In this document: in pieces, positions 1 through 7,817 of the stretch
Layout: each line of letters opens with the position of its first letter
How positions within the stretch are numbered: the first letter of the stretch is position 1
The notes under the pieces: generated by a model
The model's database searches: none
What the model was told of the DNA's origin: nothing
What the model saw: only the letters and a program-made list of their open reading frames with translations
Assembly: GCA_036557285.1 (NCBI GenBank)
Contig: DATBHW010000040.1
Coordinates: forward strand, 62,001 to 126,000
Origin: Ktedonobacterales bacterium
Lineage (GTDB): Bacteria > Chloroflexota > Ktedonobacteria > Ktedonobacterales > DATBGS01
Direction: 5' to 3'
DNA length: 64,000 bases
Program-made: the position numbers and the translations under genes

Positions 1-543
1 CACACGATGGAAGGTGAGGCCATCATAGTAATGATGGTCTGCCAGGTAGATGAAGTTATTGACGGTGTTGGGAGCTAGCCGGGGGTCCAGTTCCAGCAGC
101 ATAAAGCCTTTGGTGGTGCTGATACCGACACAGTAGAGCTTGTTCTTGTCAATAGTCATTTTGGGCGCTGCGCTGTACGCCCGATTGATATTGGCGCTGT
201 CGGGGATCGCGGCGGTGGTGTTCAGGTACTGGGCCACGCCCTGGCAGGGAGATGCCGCTGCCTCGGCGGGAAGGGCCGGATAGACGCGCGGGGCTGGTGG
301 TTTAGGCGCAAAAATCCAGACCTGCCTGGCATAGAGTGTGTAGCCAGTCGTACCAAGAATAATGAAGAACAGGAGGATAAATGCTACGGGGTACCTGGCA
401 AAAATATTCGAGTGTTCTTGGGTTGTTCGACGCCTGGTGGCCGGGCGTCGTCGGACGATGGTCCCCTCCTGCTGCGTTGTATGGGCGCGCTGCACCCGCG
501 CCGCGCGTCGCGCGGCGGTGCGCTTATCGGTTGTTTTGGGCAT
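1..543 (-). CDS. Membrane-anchored cyclophilin-type peptidyl-prolyl isomerase, partial
   Basis: The minus-strand frame is open from an ATG at 543 to the window edge, so the C-terminus is missing. The product starts with a basic, Thr/Arg-rich cytoplasmic stretch, then one hydrophobic segment at about residues 50-70 (PVAFILLFFIILG), then a linker and the beginning of a cyclophilin fold. The visible fold includes GFMLLELDP, APNTVNNFIYLA and the YYDGLTFHRV core motif of cyclophilins. Known role of the family: cis-trans isomerisation of prolyl bonds; the single N-terminal anchor implies an extracytoplasmic folding helper. It is divergent from uvrC, about 190 bases away. Family call is firm; full length cannot be judged. 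Confidence 0.85.
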   Translation of the reverse strand, partial: MPKTTDKRTAARRAARVQRAHTTQQEGTIVRRRPATRRRTTQEHSNIFARYPVAFILLFFIILGTTGYTLYARQVWIFAPKPPAPRVYPALPAEAAASPCQGVAQYLNTTAAIPDSANINRAYSAAPKMTIDKNKLYCVGISTTKGFMLLELDPRLAPNTVNNFIYLADHHYYDGLTFHRV

Positions 544-607
544 GAAGCGTCTATTTCCTCTCGTCTTCCCAACGTGCGGGTGATGCGTTCGGCGCGCCCG
601 GCAGGTT

Positions 608-636
608 TTGCGGTCACGGCGCGCATGCCATATAAT
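608..636 (+). promoter_or_regulatory. Predicted sigma-A promoter of uvrC
   Basis: TTGCGG at 608-613 and a perfect TATAAT at 631-636 are separated by 17 bases. This predicts a transcript starting near 643 with a leader of about 90 bases before the uvrC ATG at 735. Confidence 0.6.
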
Positions 637-734
637 ACCCTTTGGGATACTGCCGGTCAAGGCAATGGGGAGACTTGTGGCTCCTCTTATTAAAGATATA
701 ACGAACAACATACCACAAATAGCTTCAAGAGTAT

Positions 735-2801
735 ATGAACGAGAAGATTCAGGCAACGCTCAATTCGCTCCCGACACGCCCTGGCATCTATCTTTTTAAG
801 GATGAGGCCGGAAAGCTGCTCTATGTCGGCAAAGCAACATCGCTGCATCAGCGCGTGCGCTCGTACTTTGCCGAGAGCGCCGATCTCAGCCCTAAAAATC
901 GCAGTATGGTGGCTAAGATTGCGGACATCGAGTTTATTGTCGTGGGCAGCGAGGTCGAGGCGCTGATCCTTGAATGCAACTTTATCAAGCAGTATCGCCC
1001 CAAATACAATGTCCTGCTGCGTGATGATAAAAACTATCCCTATATCAAGGTATCGCTGACGGAGGATTTTCCGCGCGTCTATCGGGTGCGCGCGTTTCAT
1101 CAGGATGGCAACCGCTATTTTGGTCCCTACCCCAGCGCGGGGGCCGTTGATGCCACGCTGGACCTGCTGAATAAGCTCTTTGCCTACCGCACCTGCCGTT
1201 ATGACGCTGCGACCTGGGCGCCTCCGCGCAATCAGGAGCCTCCGGCGGGCTGGAAGCCAAAATATCTGGCGCGCCCCTGCACCCAGTATTATATTCACCG
1301 CTGCGGCGCGCCCTGCGTGGGCAAGGTGTCTCGCCAGGAGTACGATGGGGTTATCCGCCAGGTGCTGCTCTTTCTGGAAGGCAAGCACGAGCAGGTGTTG
1401 GATGATCTGAAGAAGCAAATGGAATTGGCTGCCGAGAACCTGGAGTTCGAGCGGGCGGCGGCGCTGCGTGATCGGGTGCGCGCGGTGGAACAGGTGCTGG
1501 AGAAGCAGAAAATTATTACGACTACCGGCCCCGGCGATCAGGATGTGGTCGCGTTGGCGGGGGCGGATGACGAGACGTGCGCGCTGGTCTTCTTTTTCCG
1601 GGGCGGCAAGCTGGTGGGGCGCGAGTATTACCTCTTGCAGGGAACCCGCGATACGAGCGCGAGCGAGGTGATGGCATCGTTCCTCCAGCAGTTTTATGAT
1701 GTCGCCCAGCATGTGCCCCACGAATTGATCCTGGAACATGAGCCAGACGATCTGGCTGCGCTGAATGACTGGCTGCGCCAGAAACGCGGCGCGGCAGTTG
1801 CCATTACTGCCCCCAGGCGTGGGGATAAGAAGCGGCTGGTGGAGATGGTGGCTCAGAACGCCCAGGAGATTTTGGAGCAGCAGCGCATCAAGTGGCTTTC
1901 TGATAGTCAGAAAACGGCGCTGGCGCTGGAAGAGATTCAGCAGGCGCTCAACCTGCCTGCGCCTCCGCATCGCATCGAATGCTACGACATCTCAAATATC
2001 CAGGGCGCGTCTTCGGTTGGGGCGATGATTGTCTTTGAGAATGGGCGACCCAAGACCAGCGATTACCGCCGCTTCCGTATCAAGACGGTGGAGGGCGCTA
2101 ACGATTACGCCAGCCATCAAGAGCTGCTGCGTCGGCGCTTCAAGCGCGGGCTGCCGAAAGCCGGGCAAGTTCAGGACACGGAAGAGGCCGCGCTGGCAGA
2201 AACTGCTGTGGCCGCCGAACTGGCTCAAGAGTATGGAGGGGATGGCCTGGAGCGGCCTGAGCAGGTTGCTGAGGCAGGCGCTGCCGATATGATCAGCGCC
2301 GACGCTACTCAGCCCGCTGCCCTGGATTCCTGGGCCGCCATGCCTGATCTGCTGCTGATCGATGGGGGTAAGGGGCATGTGGGCGCTGCGATGGCGGTCT
2401 TGCAGGAGTTGGGGATTGATGTTTCGCTGGCCGGGGTAGCAAAAGAGGACCACAGCAGCATCAGCCAGTACGAGGAACTCTGGCTGCCTTTTGCTGGCGA
2501 GCCGCTGATTCTGCCTCGTGGCTCGCAGGGCCTCTATCTGATTCAGCGTATCCGCGATGAGGCGCACCGCTTTGCGATTACCTATCATCGCCAGGTGCGT
2601 TCGGGCAAGACGTTCAAGTCGCTGCTCGATGAGGTGCCTGGCATCGGTCCCAAGCGCAAGAAAATCTTGCTGCGCCATTATGGTTCGGCGCGGGCGATCA
2701 GCCAGGCCAGCGTTGATGAACTGGCGGCGCTCGATGGGATGACCCGCGATGCCGCCGAGCGCGTAAAAGAGTTTATCGGGGCGCGCCACGGCGCTGAGTG
2801 A
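735..2801 (+). CDS. uvrC: UvrABC excinuclease subunit C
   Basis: 688 residues. UvrC makes the dual incisions in nucleotide excision repair together with UvrA and UvrB. The N-terminus is a GIY-YIG nuclease domain (RPGIYLFKD...LLYVGKA, residues about 15-35). A UvrB-interacting UVR motif follows at about 235-265 (LEFERAAALRDRV), then the UvrC/RNase H-like endonuclease domain (ECYDISNIQG, DLLLIDGGKGHV) and a C-terminal helix-hairpin-helix pair (VPGIGPKRKKILL). An acidic, Ala/Glu-rich insertion of roughly 60 residues separates the RRFKRGL strand from DLLLIDGG, making the protein longer than the usual 600-630. ATG 735 precedes the GIY-YIG domain by the normal distance. Confidence 0.97.
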   Translation: MNEKIQATLNSLPTRPGIYLFKDEAGKLLYVGKATSLHQRVRSYFAESADLSPKNRSMVAKIADIEFIVVGSEVEALILECNFIKQYRPKYNVLLRDDKNYPYIKVSLTEDFPRVYRVRAFHQDGNRYFGPYPSAGAVDATLDLLNKLFAYRTCRYDAATWAPPRNQEPPAGWKPKYLARPCTQYYIHRCGAPCVGKVSRQEYDGVIRQVLLFLEGKHEQVLDDLKKQMELAAENLEFERAAALRDRVRAVEQVLEKQKIITTTGPGDQDVVALAGADDETCALVFFFRGGKLVGREYYLLQGTRDTSASEVMASFLQQFYDVAQHVPHELILEHEPDDLAALNDWLRQKRGAAVAITAPRRGDKKRLVEMVAQNAQEILEQQRIKWLSDSQKTALALEEIQQALNLPAPPHRIECYDISNIQGASSVGAMIVFENGRPKTSDYRRFRIKTVEGANDYASHQELLRRRFKRGLPKAGQVQDTEEAALAETAVAAELAQEYGGDGLERPEQVAEAGAADMISADATQPAALDSWAAMPDLLLIDGGKGHVGAAMAVLQELGIDVSLAGVAKEDHSSISQYEELWLPFAGEPLILPRGSQGLYLIQRIRDEAHRFAITYHRQVRSGKTFKSLLDEVPGIGPKRKKILLRHYGSARAISQASVDELAALDGMTRDAAERVKEFIGARHGAE

Positions 2802-2847
2802 TCGCCCCTCAACAAGCTGTGCTTAGCACAGGCATTGGAGTTTGCGA

Positions 2848-3378
2848 ATGCCAAATCCCAAGAAAGGGCTGGCGGCAGGTGTCCCCGCCCCCGATTTTCG
2901 TTTGCTTCCGGCGCTGGGTGAAGAGTTGGTCAGCCTTTCGGACTATCGCGGCCAATGGGTCGTGCTGCTCTTCTTTCGGGGCTTGATCTGACCCAATTGC
3001 CGCAGGCATTGGGCGCAGTTGCGCTCCGAATCCACAAAGCTCACCGATCAGGGCGCTGTCATTCTCGGCGTGGTCGGGGATACGCGCAAAGCGATGGCAG
3101 CATACCTGGAACAAAACCCGCTGCCCTTTCCGATGCTGATTGATGAAGATCGCCAGGTGATGAAGCGGTTCGAAGTCTACAATCGCCTCAATTGGGACGC
3201 CTATCGCCTGGCCCATCCCAGCGCGTTCTTGATTGACCCGAAGGGACAGATACGCTATTCCTTTGTGGCCTCAAATCAAAAGGACTGGCCGCGCACGCAA
3301 CTGCTGGCGGATGAACTGGCGCGGCTGCGTGAGGCAGAGCGAGAGATTGTCTCAGAGGGTGAAGCAGCCCAGGAGTAG
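2848..3378 (+). CDS. Peroxiredoxin-like AhpC/TSA protein with in-frame TGA at the catalytic Cys position (candidate selenoprotein)
   Basis: One frame runs from ATG 2848 to TAG 3376-3378, broken only by a TGA at 2989-2991. Read through as selenocysteine it gives 176 residues. The N-terminus has the thioredoxin-fold entry APDFRLLPALGEE...LSDYRGQWVVLLFFRG. The TGA then falls at the first position of the family's C-P-x-C active site: FFRGLI-[TGA]-PNCRRHWAQL. The rest is a normal Prx/TSA C-terminal half (GAVILGVVGD, PFPMLIDED, HPSAFLIDPKGQIRYSFVA). Both halves match one family in the same frame and only the redox residue is replaced, so Sec insertion is the simplest reading. A hairpin fitting bacterial SECIS rules lies downstream. 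Alternatives are a sequencing error in a Cys/Trp codon or a nonsense mutation. It follows uvrC by 46 bases. Confidence 0.7.
3008..3031 (+). promoter_or_regulatory. Candidate bacterial SECIS hairpin
   Basis: Downstream of the TGA, 3008-3016 can pair with 3021-3026 and 3029-3031: six pairs next to the loop (one G-U), a two-base bulge at 3027-3028, then three A-U pairs. The four-base apical loop is AGUU, with G in its second position. The loop begins 25 bases after the UGA. Known bacterial SECIS elements have a G within the first two loop bases and lie about 16-37 bases from the UGA, so this fits. Folding was done by eye. Confidence 0.5.
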
Positions 3379-3440
3379 CATCGAGCGGGCTTTAAGAATC
3401 TCTTTGAGCAGCGGCCCTGCTGGTTGCTGCCTTGCTGTTG

Positions 3441-3449
3441 TGCTATAAT
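3441..3449 (+). promoter_or_regulatory. Extended -10 promoter upstream of the FmdB-type gene
   Basis: TGCTATAAT at 3441-3449 is a perfect extended -10 element (TGn plus TATAAT). No good -35 is seen 17 bases upstream. It would start a transcript near 3456, about 125 bases before the ATG at 3581. Confidence 0.5.
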
Positions 3450-3580
3450 ATCAGGCAGGGAACACGAGGGATGATTACGTGTTCGCCTCTGGTTCTGTTC
3501 CAGAAAAGCTGGCAGGCGCTAAGGCGGCGCTTTAGCGATCTGCCGTGACGCTCAATCCTGATCAGGGAGGCTGATCGAAG

Positions 3581-3913
3581 ATGCCGACGTATGAATATTT
3601 GTGCCGCCACTGTGGACACCGTTTTGAAGCCTGGCAACATATGACCGATGATCCTCTGACCGTCTGTCCAGCGTGTGGCGCTGAGATTCATCGCGTTCTC
3701 TATCCTGCCGGTATTGTCTTTAAGGGGTCGGGGTTCTATAAAACCGATAATGGCTCCAGCGGCAAAAGTGAAAAAAGCAGTTCGCCAGCCAGCAAAAGCG
3801 AATCAGGGGATAAGAACGCGTCTGGCGAGAGTAATCCTGCGGCAGAGAGCAGCAAGAGCAAGAGCGATAGCTCCGGCAGCACGCCCTCGCCTACGACTGC
3901 GGCTGCCGACTGA
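3581..3913 (+). CDS. FmdB-family zinc ribbon protein
   Basis: 110 residues. The first 45 residues are the FmdB/CxxC_CXXC_SSSS putative regulatory zinc ribbon: MPTYEYLCRHCGHRFE, then VCPACGAEIHRVLYP and the GIVFKGSGFYKTD signature. Two CxxC pairs would bind one zinc. The remaining 60 residues are Ser/Lys/Glu-rich low complexity, presumably disordered. Upstream AGGGAGG at 3565-3571 supports the ATG. The biochemical role of the family is not established. It is followed by dtd 51 bases downstream, possibly in the same transcript. Confidence 0.85.
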   Translation: MPTYEYLCRHCGHRFEAWQHMTDDPLTVCPACGAEIHRVLYPAGIVFKGSGFYKTDNGSSGKSEKSSSPASKSESGDKNASGESNPAAESSKSKSDSSGSTPSPTTAAAD

Positions 3914-3964
3914 GGAAACCTTGTTTTTTCTTCTTTCTTCTTCTGGTTGTGGTTGCTGAATAGC

Positions 3965-4456
3965 ATGCGCGTAGTCATTCAACGTGTCAGCCGGGCAGAG
4001 GTGCGTGTAGAAGATGCGCCAGTGGGTAGCATTGGGCCAGGATTGCTGGTGCTGCTTGGTGTAGGACAGAATGATAGCCCTGAAGAAGCCCGGCTGCTGG
4101 CTGAGAAAATCGTCCAGCTTCGTATTTTCGGCGACACTGAGGGAAAGTTCAATCTTTCGGTACGAGATGTCGGTGGAAGCGTGCTGGTCGTCTCACAATT
4201 TACGCTCTTTGCAGATACGCGCCGAGGGCGTCGCCCTAGCTTCATCAACGCCGCGCCTCCTGAGCTTGCCGCGCCGCTGGTCGAGCGGTTCATGGACGCC
4301 GTTCGCGCCAGCGGGGTAACGGTTGCCGGTGGGCGCTTTGGGGCGCACATGGAGGTTGAACTGGTCAACGATGGCCCGGTGACGATCATGCTCGATAGCC
4401 AGGATTGGCAGCGCAGCAGAAGATCGTCATCAAGCGGGCTGCCATCAAACTCTTGA
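3965..4456 (+). CDS. dtd: D-aminoacyl-tRNA deacylase
   Basis: 163 residues. The enzyme hydrolyses D-aminoacyl-tRNAs (and Gly-tRNA-Ala), protecting translation from mischarged tRNA. The canonical start [13 protein letters not shown] fixes ATG 3965 rather than the upstream in-frame GTG. Conserved motifs are [17 protein letters not shown] (containing the SQxTL motif) and [11 protein letters not shown] (the G-P cross-subunit motif). The C-terminal ten residues are Ser-rich and extend slightly past the normal end. The stop codon overlaps the -35 of the next promoter. Confidence 0.95.
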   Translation: MRVVIQRVSRAEVRVEDAPVGSIGPGLLVLLGVGQNDSPEEARLLAEKIVQLRIFGDTEGKFNLSVRDVGGSVLVVSQFTLFADTRRGRRPSFINAAPPELAAPLVERFMDAVRASGVTVAGGRFGAHMEVELVNDGPVTIMLDSQDWQRSRRSSSSGLPSNS

Positions 4457-4481
4457 AAAACCAGCGGAGATATGGTATAGT
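4453..4481 (+). promoter_or_regulatory. Predicted promoter of the T-box/tRNA/leuS transcript
   Basis: TTGAAA (4453-4458), a 17-base spacer and TATAGT (4476-4481) form a good sigma-A promoter overlapping the dtd stop codon. Predicted start is near 4488, upstream of the T-box leader. Confidence 0.65.
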
Positions 4482-4753
4482 CTTATGGCAATCGCAATAA
4501 CATACCCGTGAACGGACTCACCATGTGGGCAATTGCAGAAGATGCGATGCGACGAACAGGAGTAGTAGGTCAAACCTTTTCAGAGAGTGAGCCGGTTGGT
4601 GCAAGGCTCACACTATCTGACCGAACTCGCCTGGGAGCAGTGTTGGTGAACCAAGTAGCCACGCCGGATAGCCCCCGATAGCGGGCTGATGAGCGGGCAG
4701 CCGCTCGGTGGAACCGATGCCGACGCGCAGCGAAGCAGCACAGGGTTCGATAG

Positions 4754-4829
4754 GGGCCTGTGGCGCAGCTGGGAGCGCGTCTCAATGGCATTGAGAAGGT
4801 CAGGGGTTCGAGTCCCCTCAGGTCCACCA
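4754..4829 (+). tRNA. tRNA-Ala (anticodon GGC)
   Basis: A complete cloverleaf with encoded CCA. Acceptor GGGCCTG (4754-4760) pairs with CAGGTCC (4819-4825), followed by ACCA. The D-stem is GCGC/GCGC. The anticodon stem TCTCA/TGAGA encloses loop ATGGCAT, which gives anticodon GGC. The T-arm is AGGGG-TTCGAGT-CCCCT. It has the same strand as leuS and lies inside the leuS T-box leader. Confidence 0.95.
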
Positions 4830-4890
4830 TCTTTTGCTGAATGTCGGCTGGTGTGGCCGAGCGCTGCCAACGCGGGTGGTACCACGAAGC

Positions 4891-4931
4891 AACCCTTCGT
4901 CCCGGTGTCTGGGATGAAGGGTTTTTGTTTT
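4891..4931 (+). terminator. T-box-controlled intrinsic terminator before leuS
   Basis: 4891-4903 pairs with 4911-4923 (13 pairs, one G-U) around a seven-base loop, followed by TTTGTTTTG. The 5' arm overlaps the sequence that would form the alternative antiterminator with the T-box motif, as expected for transcription attenuation. Confidence 0.85.
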
Positions 4932-4992
4932 GAGGGTAGGAGCGGGCCAATCGGTTTTTTCTGCTGTATCTCTATGCGGAGAGGAGGCCACG

Positions 4993-7458
4993 ATGATTAC
5001 GCGCACGAAGTACAAGCCTGCCGAGATTGAGAAGAAGTGGCAGGAACAATGGGAAACTGAGGGCATCTATTATGCGCCCGATAATTCGCCAAAGGAGAAA
5101 TATTATAATCTGGCGATGCTCCCCTATCCATCGGGTGATCTGCATATCGGCCACTGGTATCATTATACGGGCGCTGATACACACGGGCGCTTTATGCGCA
5201 TGCGCGGCTGGAACGTTTCGCAGCCAATGGGCTTTGACGCCTTTGGTCTGCCCGCCGAAAACGCGGCGATCAAAAACAAGACCCAGCCGCGCATCTGGAC
5301 GCTGGAAAACATTGCGAAGATGCAGAAGCAGTTCCGACGGATGGGAGCCGGATGGGACTGGCCCCGCGAGATCATTAGCTGCCTGCCCGATTATTACAAG
5401 TGGACCGAATGGCTGTTCCTGCAATTTTATAAAGCTGGGCTGGCCTATCGGACCAAGGCTCCGGCCAACTGGTGTCCCTCCTGTAACACGACGCTGGCGA
5501 ATGAGCAGGTGGTGAATGGGGCATGCGAGCGCTGCGGCACGCCGGTGATTCGCAAGGAGATCGATCAATGGTTGTTCCGCATCACCAACTATGCGGATGA
5601 ACTGCTGGATTTCTCCGCGCTGGATTGGCCGGAAAAAACGGTGACGATGCAGCGTAACTGGATTGGCCGCAGCGAAGGCGCTGAAATCCGTTTTGTAGCC
5701 GAGATTGGCAGTGAGCGTGTGGAGGTTCCGGTTTTCACGACGCGCCCAGACACGATCTTTGGCGTGACCTTCTTTGTGCTGGCCCCGGAGCATCCGCTGG
5801 TGGAGCGCATCACGACGCCAGAGCAGCGCGTGGCAGTTGAGACATACATCGATCAGGCGCGGCGCGAAACCGAGATCGAACGCATGAGTACGGAGAAGGA
5901 GAAAACGGGTGTTTTCACCGGCGCGTACATCATCAATCCAGTCAGCGGCGAGCGCGTGCCGGTCTGGATCGCCGATTATGTGCTGATGGGCTATGGCACA
6001 GGCGCGGTGATGGGTGTGCCTGCGCATGACCAGCGCGACTTTGAGTTTGCGCGCAAGTTTGGCTTGCCCATCCGTCAGGTCATCTGCCCGCCGGATGAGG
6101 AGCCGAGCGACCCGGCCACCTGGAACGAGGCAAAATCACACTACGGGGTGATGATTAACTCCGGGCCGTTCGATGGCACACCGCCGGAAGAGGCGATCAG
6201 GGCGATCACACGCTCCTGTGAGGAGCGTGGCATCGGCAAGTACGCGGTCAGTTATCGGCTGCGCGACTGGCTGGTAGGCCGTCAGCGTTACTGGGGCGCG
6301 CCCATTCCGATCATCTACTGTCCACAGGATGGGATGGTCCCTGTGCCGGAGGAAGACCTGCCGGTGCTGCTGCCCGATGAGGTTCAGTATCGGCAATCTG
6401 CTGAGTCGCCGCTGCGCTATGACAGCGCGTTCTTGAATACAACGTGTCCGATCTGTGGCGGACCCGCTACGCGGGAAACCGATACGCTGGATACCTTCCT
6501 GTGTTCCTCGTGGTATTTCCTGCGCTATATGGACGCCAACAATGATCGGGAGGCGTGGGATCAGGAAAAGATTGCCAGATGGCTGCCGGTGGATATGTAT
6601 ACTGGCGGCGCTGAGCATGCGGTGATGCACCTGCTGTATGCGCGCTTCTTTGTCAAGGCGCTGCGCGATATGGGCTTGCTGCATTTCAGCGAGCCGTTTA
6701 TGCGCCTGTATCATCAGGGAACGGTATTGGGGCCGGATGGGCAGAAGATGTCGAAATCACGCGGCAACGTGATCGCGCCGGATGATGTGGTGGATACCTA
6801 TGGTGCGGATGCGCTGCGCTGCTACCTGATGTTTATAGGGCCGTTCGACCAGGGCGGTACCTCGAATATTCAGGGCATCGAGGGTACCTGGCGCTATCTG
6901 AACCGGGTTTGGAATCTGGCGCAGGATGCTGCTGAGGCGTTCAGCGGCGCGCCAATACCGGATACGGAGATTGGCCGCGAGATCAGGCGCACGACGCACA
7001 AGTTTATCAAGCGCATCACGGCAGAGTACGAGGGGCTGCGCTTCAATACCGCGCTGGCTGGGCTGATGGAGTTCACCAACGCGCTGATGAAGGCCCGCGA
7101 GACGGAAGCGGTTCGCACCGCTGAATATCGCCAGGCGGTTCAACTGCTGCTGACGATGCTGGCCCCGCTGGCTCCGCACATTACGGAAGAACTGTGGCAG
7201 AGCATGGGGCATGGTGGGAGCATCCATACGCATCCCTGGCCGTCCTTTGACGAGGCGCTGACGCAAGATGCGGTCGTCACTGTCGTGGTGCAGGTCAATG
7301 GCAAGGTGCGCGACAAGCTGGAGGTTGCCGCAGAGGCCAGCGAGGATGAAGTGCGCTTGCTGGCGCTGGCGAGCGAGCGTGTCAAGAAGCTGCTGGGAGG
7401 CAAAGAACCAGAGAAGGTGATCTATGTGCCCGGCAAGCTGATAAATCTGGTTGGGTAA
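4993..7458 (+). CDS. leuS: Leucyl-tRNA synthetase
   Basis: 821 residues, normal for bacterial LeuRS. It charges tRNA-Leu with leucine in the cytoplasm. The HIGH motif is PYPSGDLHIGHWYHY (about residues 40-55) and the KMSKS loop is QKMSKSRGNV (about 585). The CP1 editing domain lies between (TTRPDTIFGVTF, GTGAVMGVPAHDQRDFEFA), with zinc-binding CPSCNTT...CERCG near residue 160. The C-terminal anticodon-binding domain ends with VQVNGKVRDKL, typical of LeuRS. ATG 4993 has AGAGGAGG (4980-4987) at the correct spacing; the in-frame start further upstream falls inside the terminator region and is rejected. Controlled by the T-box leader. Confidence 0.98.
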   Translation: MITRTKYKPAEIEKKWQEQWETEGIYYAPDNSPKEKYYNLAMLPYPSGDLHIGHWYHYTGADTHGRFMRMRGWNVSQPMGFDAFGLPAENAAIKNKTQPRIWTLENIAKMQKQFRRMGAGWDWPREIISCLPDYYKWTEWLFLQFYKAGLAYRTKAPANWCPSCNTTLANEQVVNGACERCGTPVIRKEIDQWLFRITNYADELLDFSALDWPEKTVTMQRNWIGRSEGAEIRFVAEIGSERVEVPVFTTRPDTIFGVTFFVLAPEHPLVERITTPEQRVAVETYIDQARRETEIERMSTEKEKTGVFTGAYIINPVSGERVPVWIADYVLMGYGTGAVMGVPAHDQRDFEFARKFGLPIRQVICPPDEEPSDPATWNEAKSHYGVMINSGPFDGTPPEEAIRAITRSCEERGIGKYAVSYRLRDWLVGRQRYWGAPIPIIYCPQDGMVPVPEEDLPVLLPDEVQYRQSAESPLRYDSAFLNTTCPICGGPATRETDTLDTFLCSSWYFLRYMDANNDREAWDQEKIARWLPVDMYTGGAEHAVMHLLYARFFVKALRDMGLLHFSEPFMRLYHQGTVLGPDGQKMSKSRGNVIAPDDVVDTYGADALRCYLMFIGPFDQGGTSNIQGIEGTWRYLNRVWNLAQDAAEAFSGAPIPDTEIGREIRRTTHKFIKRITAEYEGLRFNTALAGLMEFTNALMKARETEAVRTAEYRQAVQLLLTMLAPLAPHITEELWQSMGHGGSIHTHPWPSFDEALTQDAVVTVVVQVNGKVRDKLEVAAEASEDEVRLLALASERVKKLLGGKEPEKVIYVPGKLINLVG

Positions 7459-7511
7459 CTGCTCCTTCTTCTTCATTCAAGAGGGAACCTGTCCAAAAGG
7501 ACAGGAAGAAA

Positions 7512-7549
7512 ACTGGCCCGTCGTACAAGGCGTCGGGCCAGTCCTTTTG
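7512..7549 (+). terminator. Intrinsic terminator after leuS
   Basis: ACTGGCCCG (7512-7520) pairs perfectly with CGGGCCAGT (7534-7542), followed by CCTTTT. A smaller hairpin (CCTGTCC...GGACAGG) precedes it. The rest of the 360-base gap to the next gene holds only the promoter listed next. Confidence 0.75.
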
Positions 7550-7708
7550 CCATCATCTATCGCGTCAGGATGTTAGCTGGTCAGGATGTAGCTGCCCAAC
7601 GTAGAAGAATGTAGAGCAGAAAAGCAGGGACGACACCCTGGCTGATGAAGGATGCTCTGTCCATCTACGCTCTGTCTGGGCGGGCGCGCATAGCAAGAGC
7701 CAGACGCC

Positions 7709-7737
7709 TTGCGCCTGTTGGCCGCTTTTGTTAAGAT
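7709..7737 (+). promoter_or_regulatory. Predicted promoter of the DUF2231-Rieske gene
   Basis: TTGCGC (7709-7714), a 17-base spacer and TAAGAT (7732-7737). Predicted start is near 7744, about 75 bases before the ATG. Confidence 0.45.
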
Positions 7738-7817
7738 AGGGCGCAAGCAGCCAGGGAAGGCTTGCTGCGATTCTCCTCAAAACGTCACCAGAAATTTTGC
7801 AGAGAAGGAGCGATCTT

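Larger units (their letters stand above)
4488..4931 (+). ncRNA. T-box leader of leuS, with a tRNA gene inside it
   Basis: Stem I is recognisable. AGTA (4561-4564) and GAA (4623-4625) form the S-turn of the specifier loop. CAGG/CCTG (4557-4560/4630-4633) and GGTCA/TGACC (4568-4572/4618-4622) flank it, and TGAGCC/GGCTCA (4588-4593/4605-4610) closes a distal loop with GGTTGGTG. The specifier triplet after GAA is CTC (4626-4628), a Leu codon. The T-box GGGTGGTACCACG (4874-4886) has TGGT, able to pair with the ACCA end of uncharged tRNA-Leu, and is followed by an intrinsic terminator. Uncharged tRNA-Leu should therefore raise leuS expression. Unusually, a whole tRNA-Ala gene sits between the stem I/II region and the antiterminator. 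Confidence 0.88.

Noticed and set aside
690-1970. 426-codon open frame on the minus strand opposite uvrC
   Set aside because: It is antisense to a fully conserved UvrC, has no family motif and a skewed composition typical of GC-rich shadow frames.
4706-4716. Second T-box-like string GGTGGAACCG before the tRNA
   Set aside because: It forms its own small hairpin, lacks a terminator after it, and its TGGA would pair with a UCCA end, not with tRNA-Leu. Chance or a relic.
4848-4866. tRNA-Ser/Leu-like 5' half (GTGTGGCCGAGC) after the tRNA-Ala
   Set aside because: No matching acceptor, anticodon or T-arm follows; better explained as a T-box stem III hairpin.
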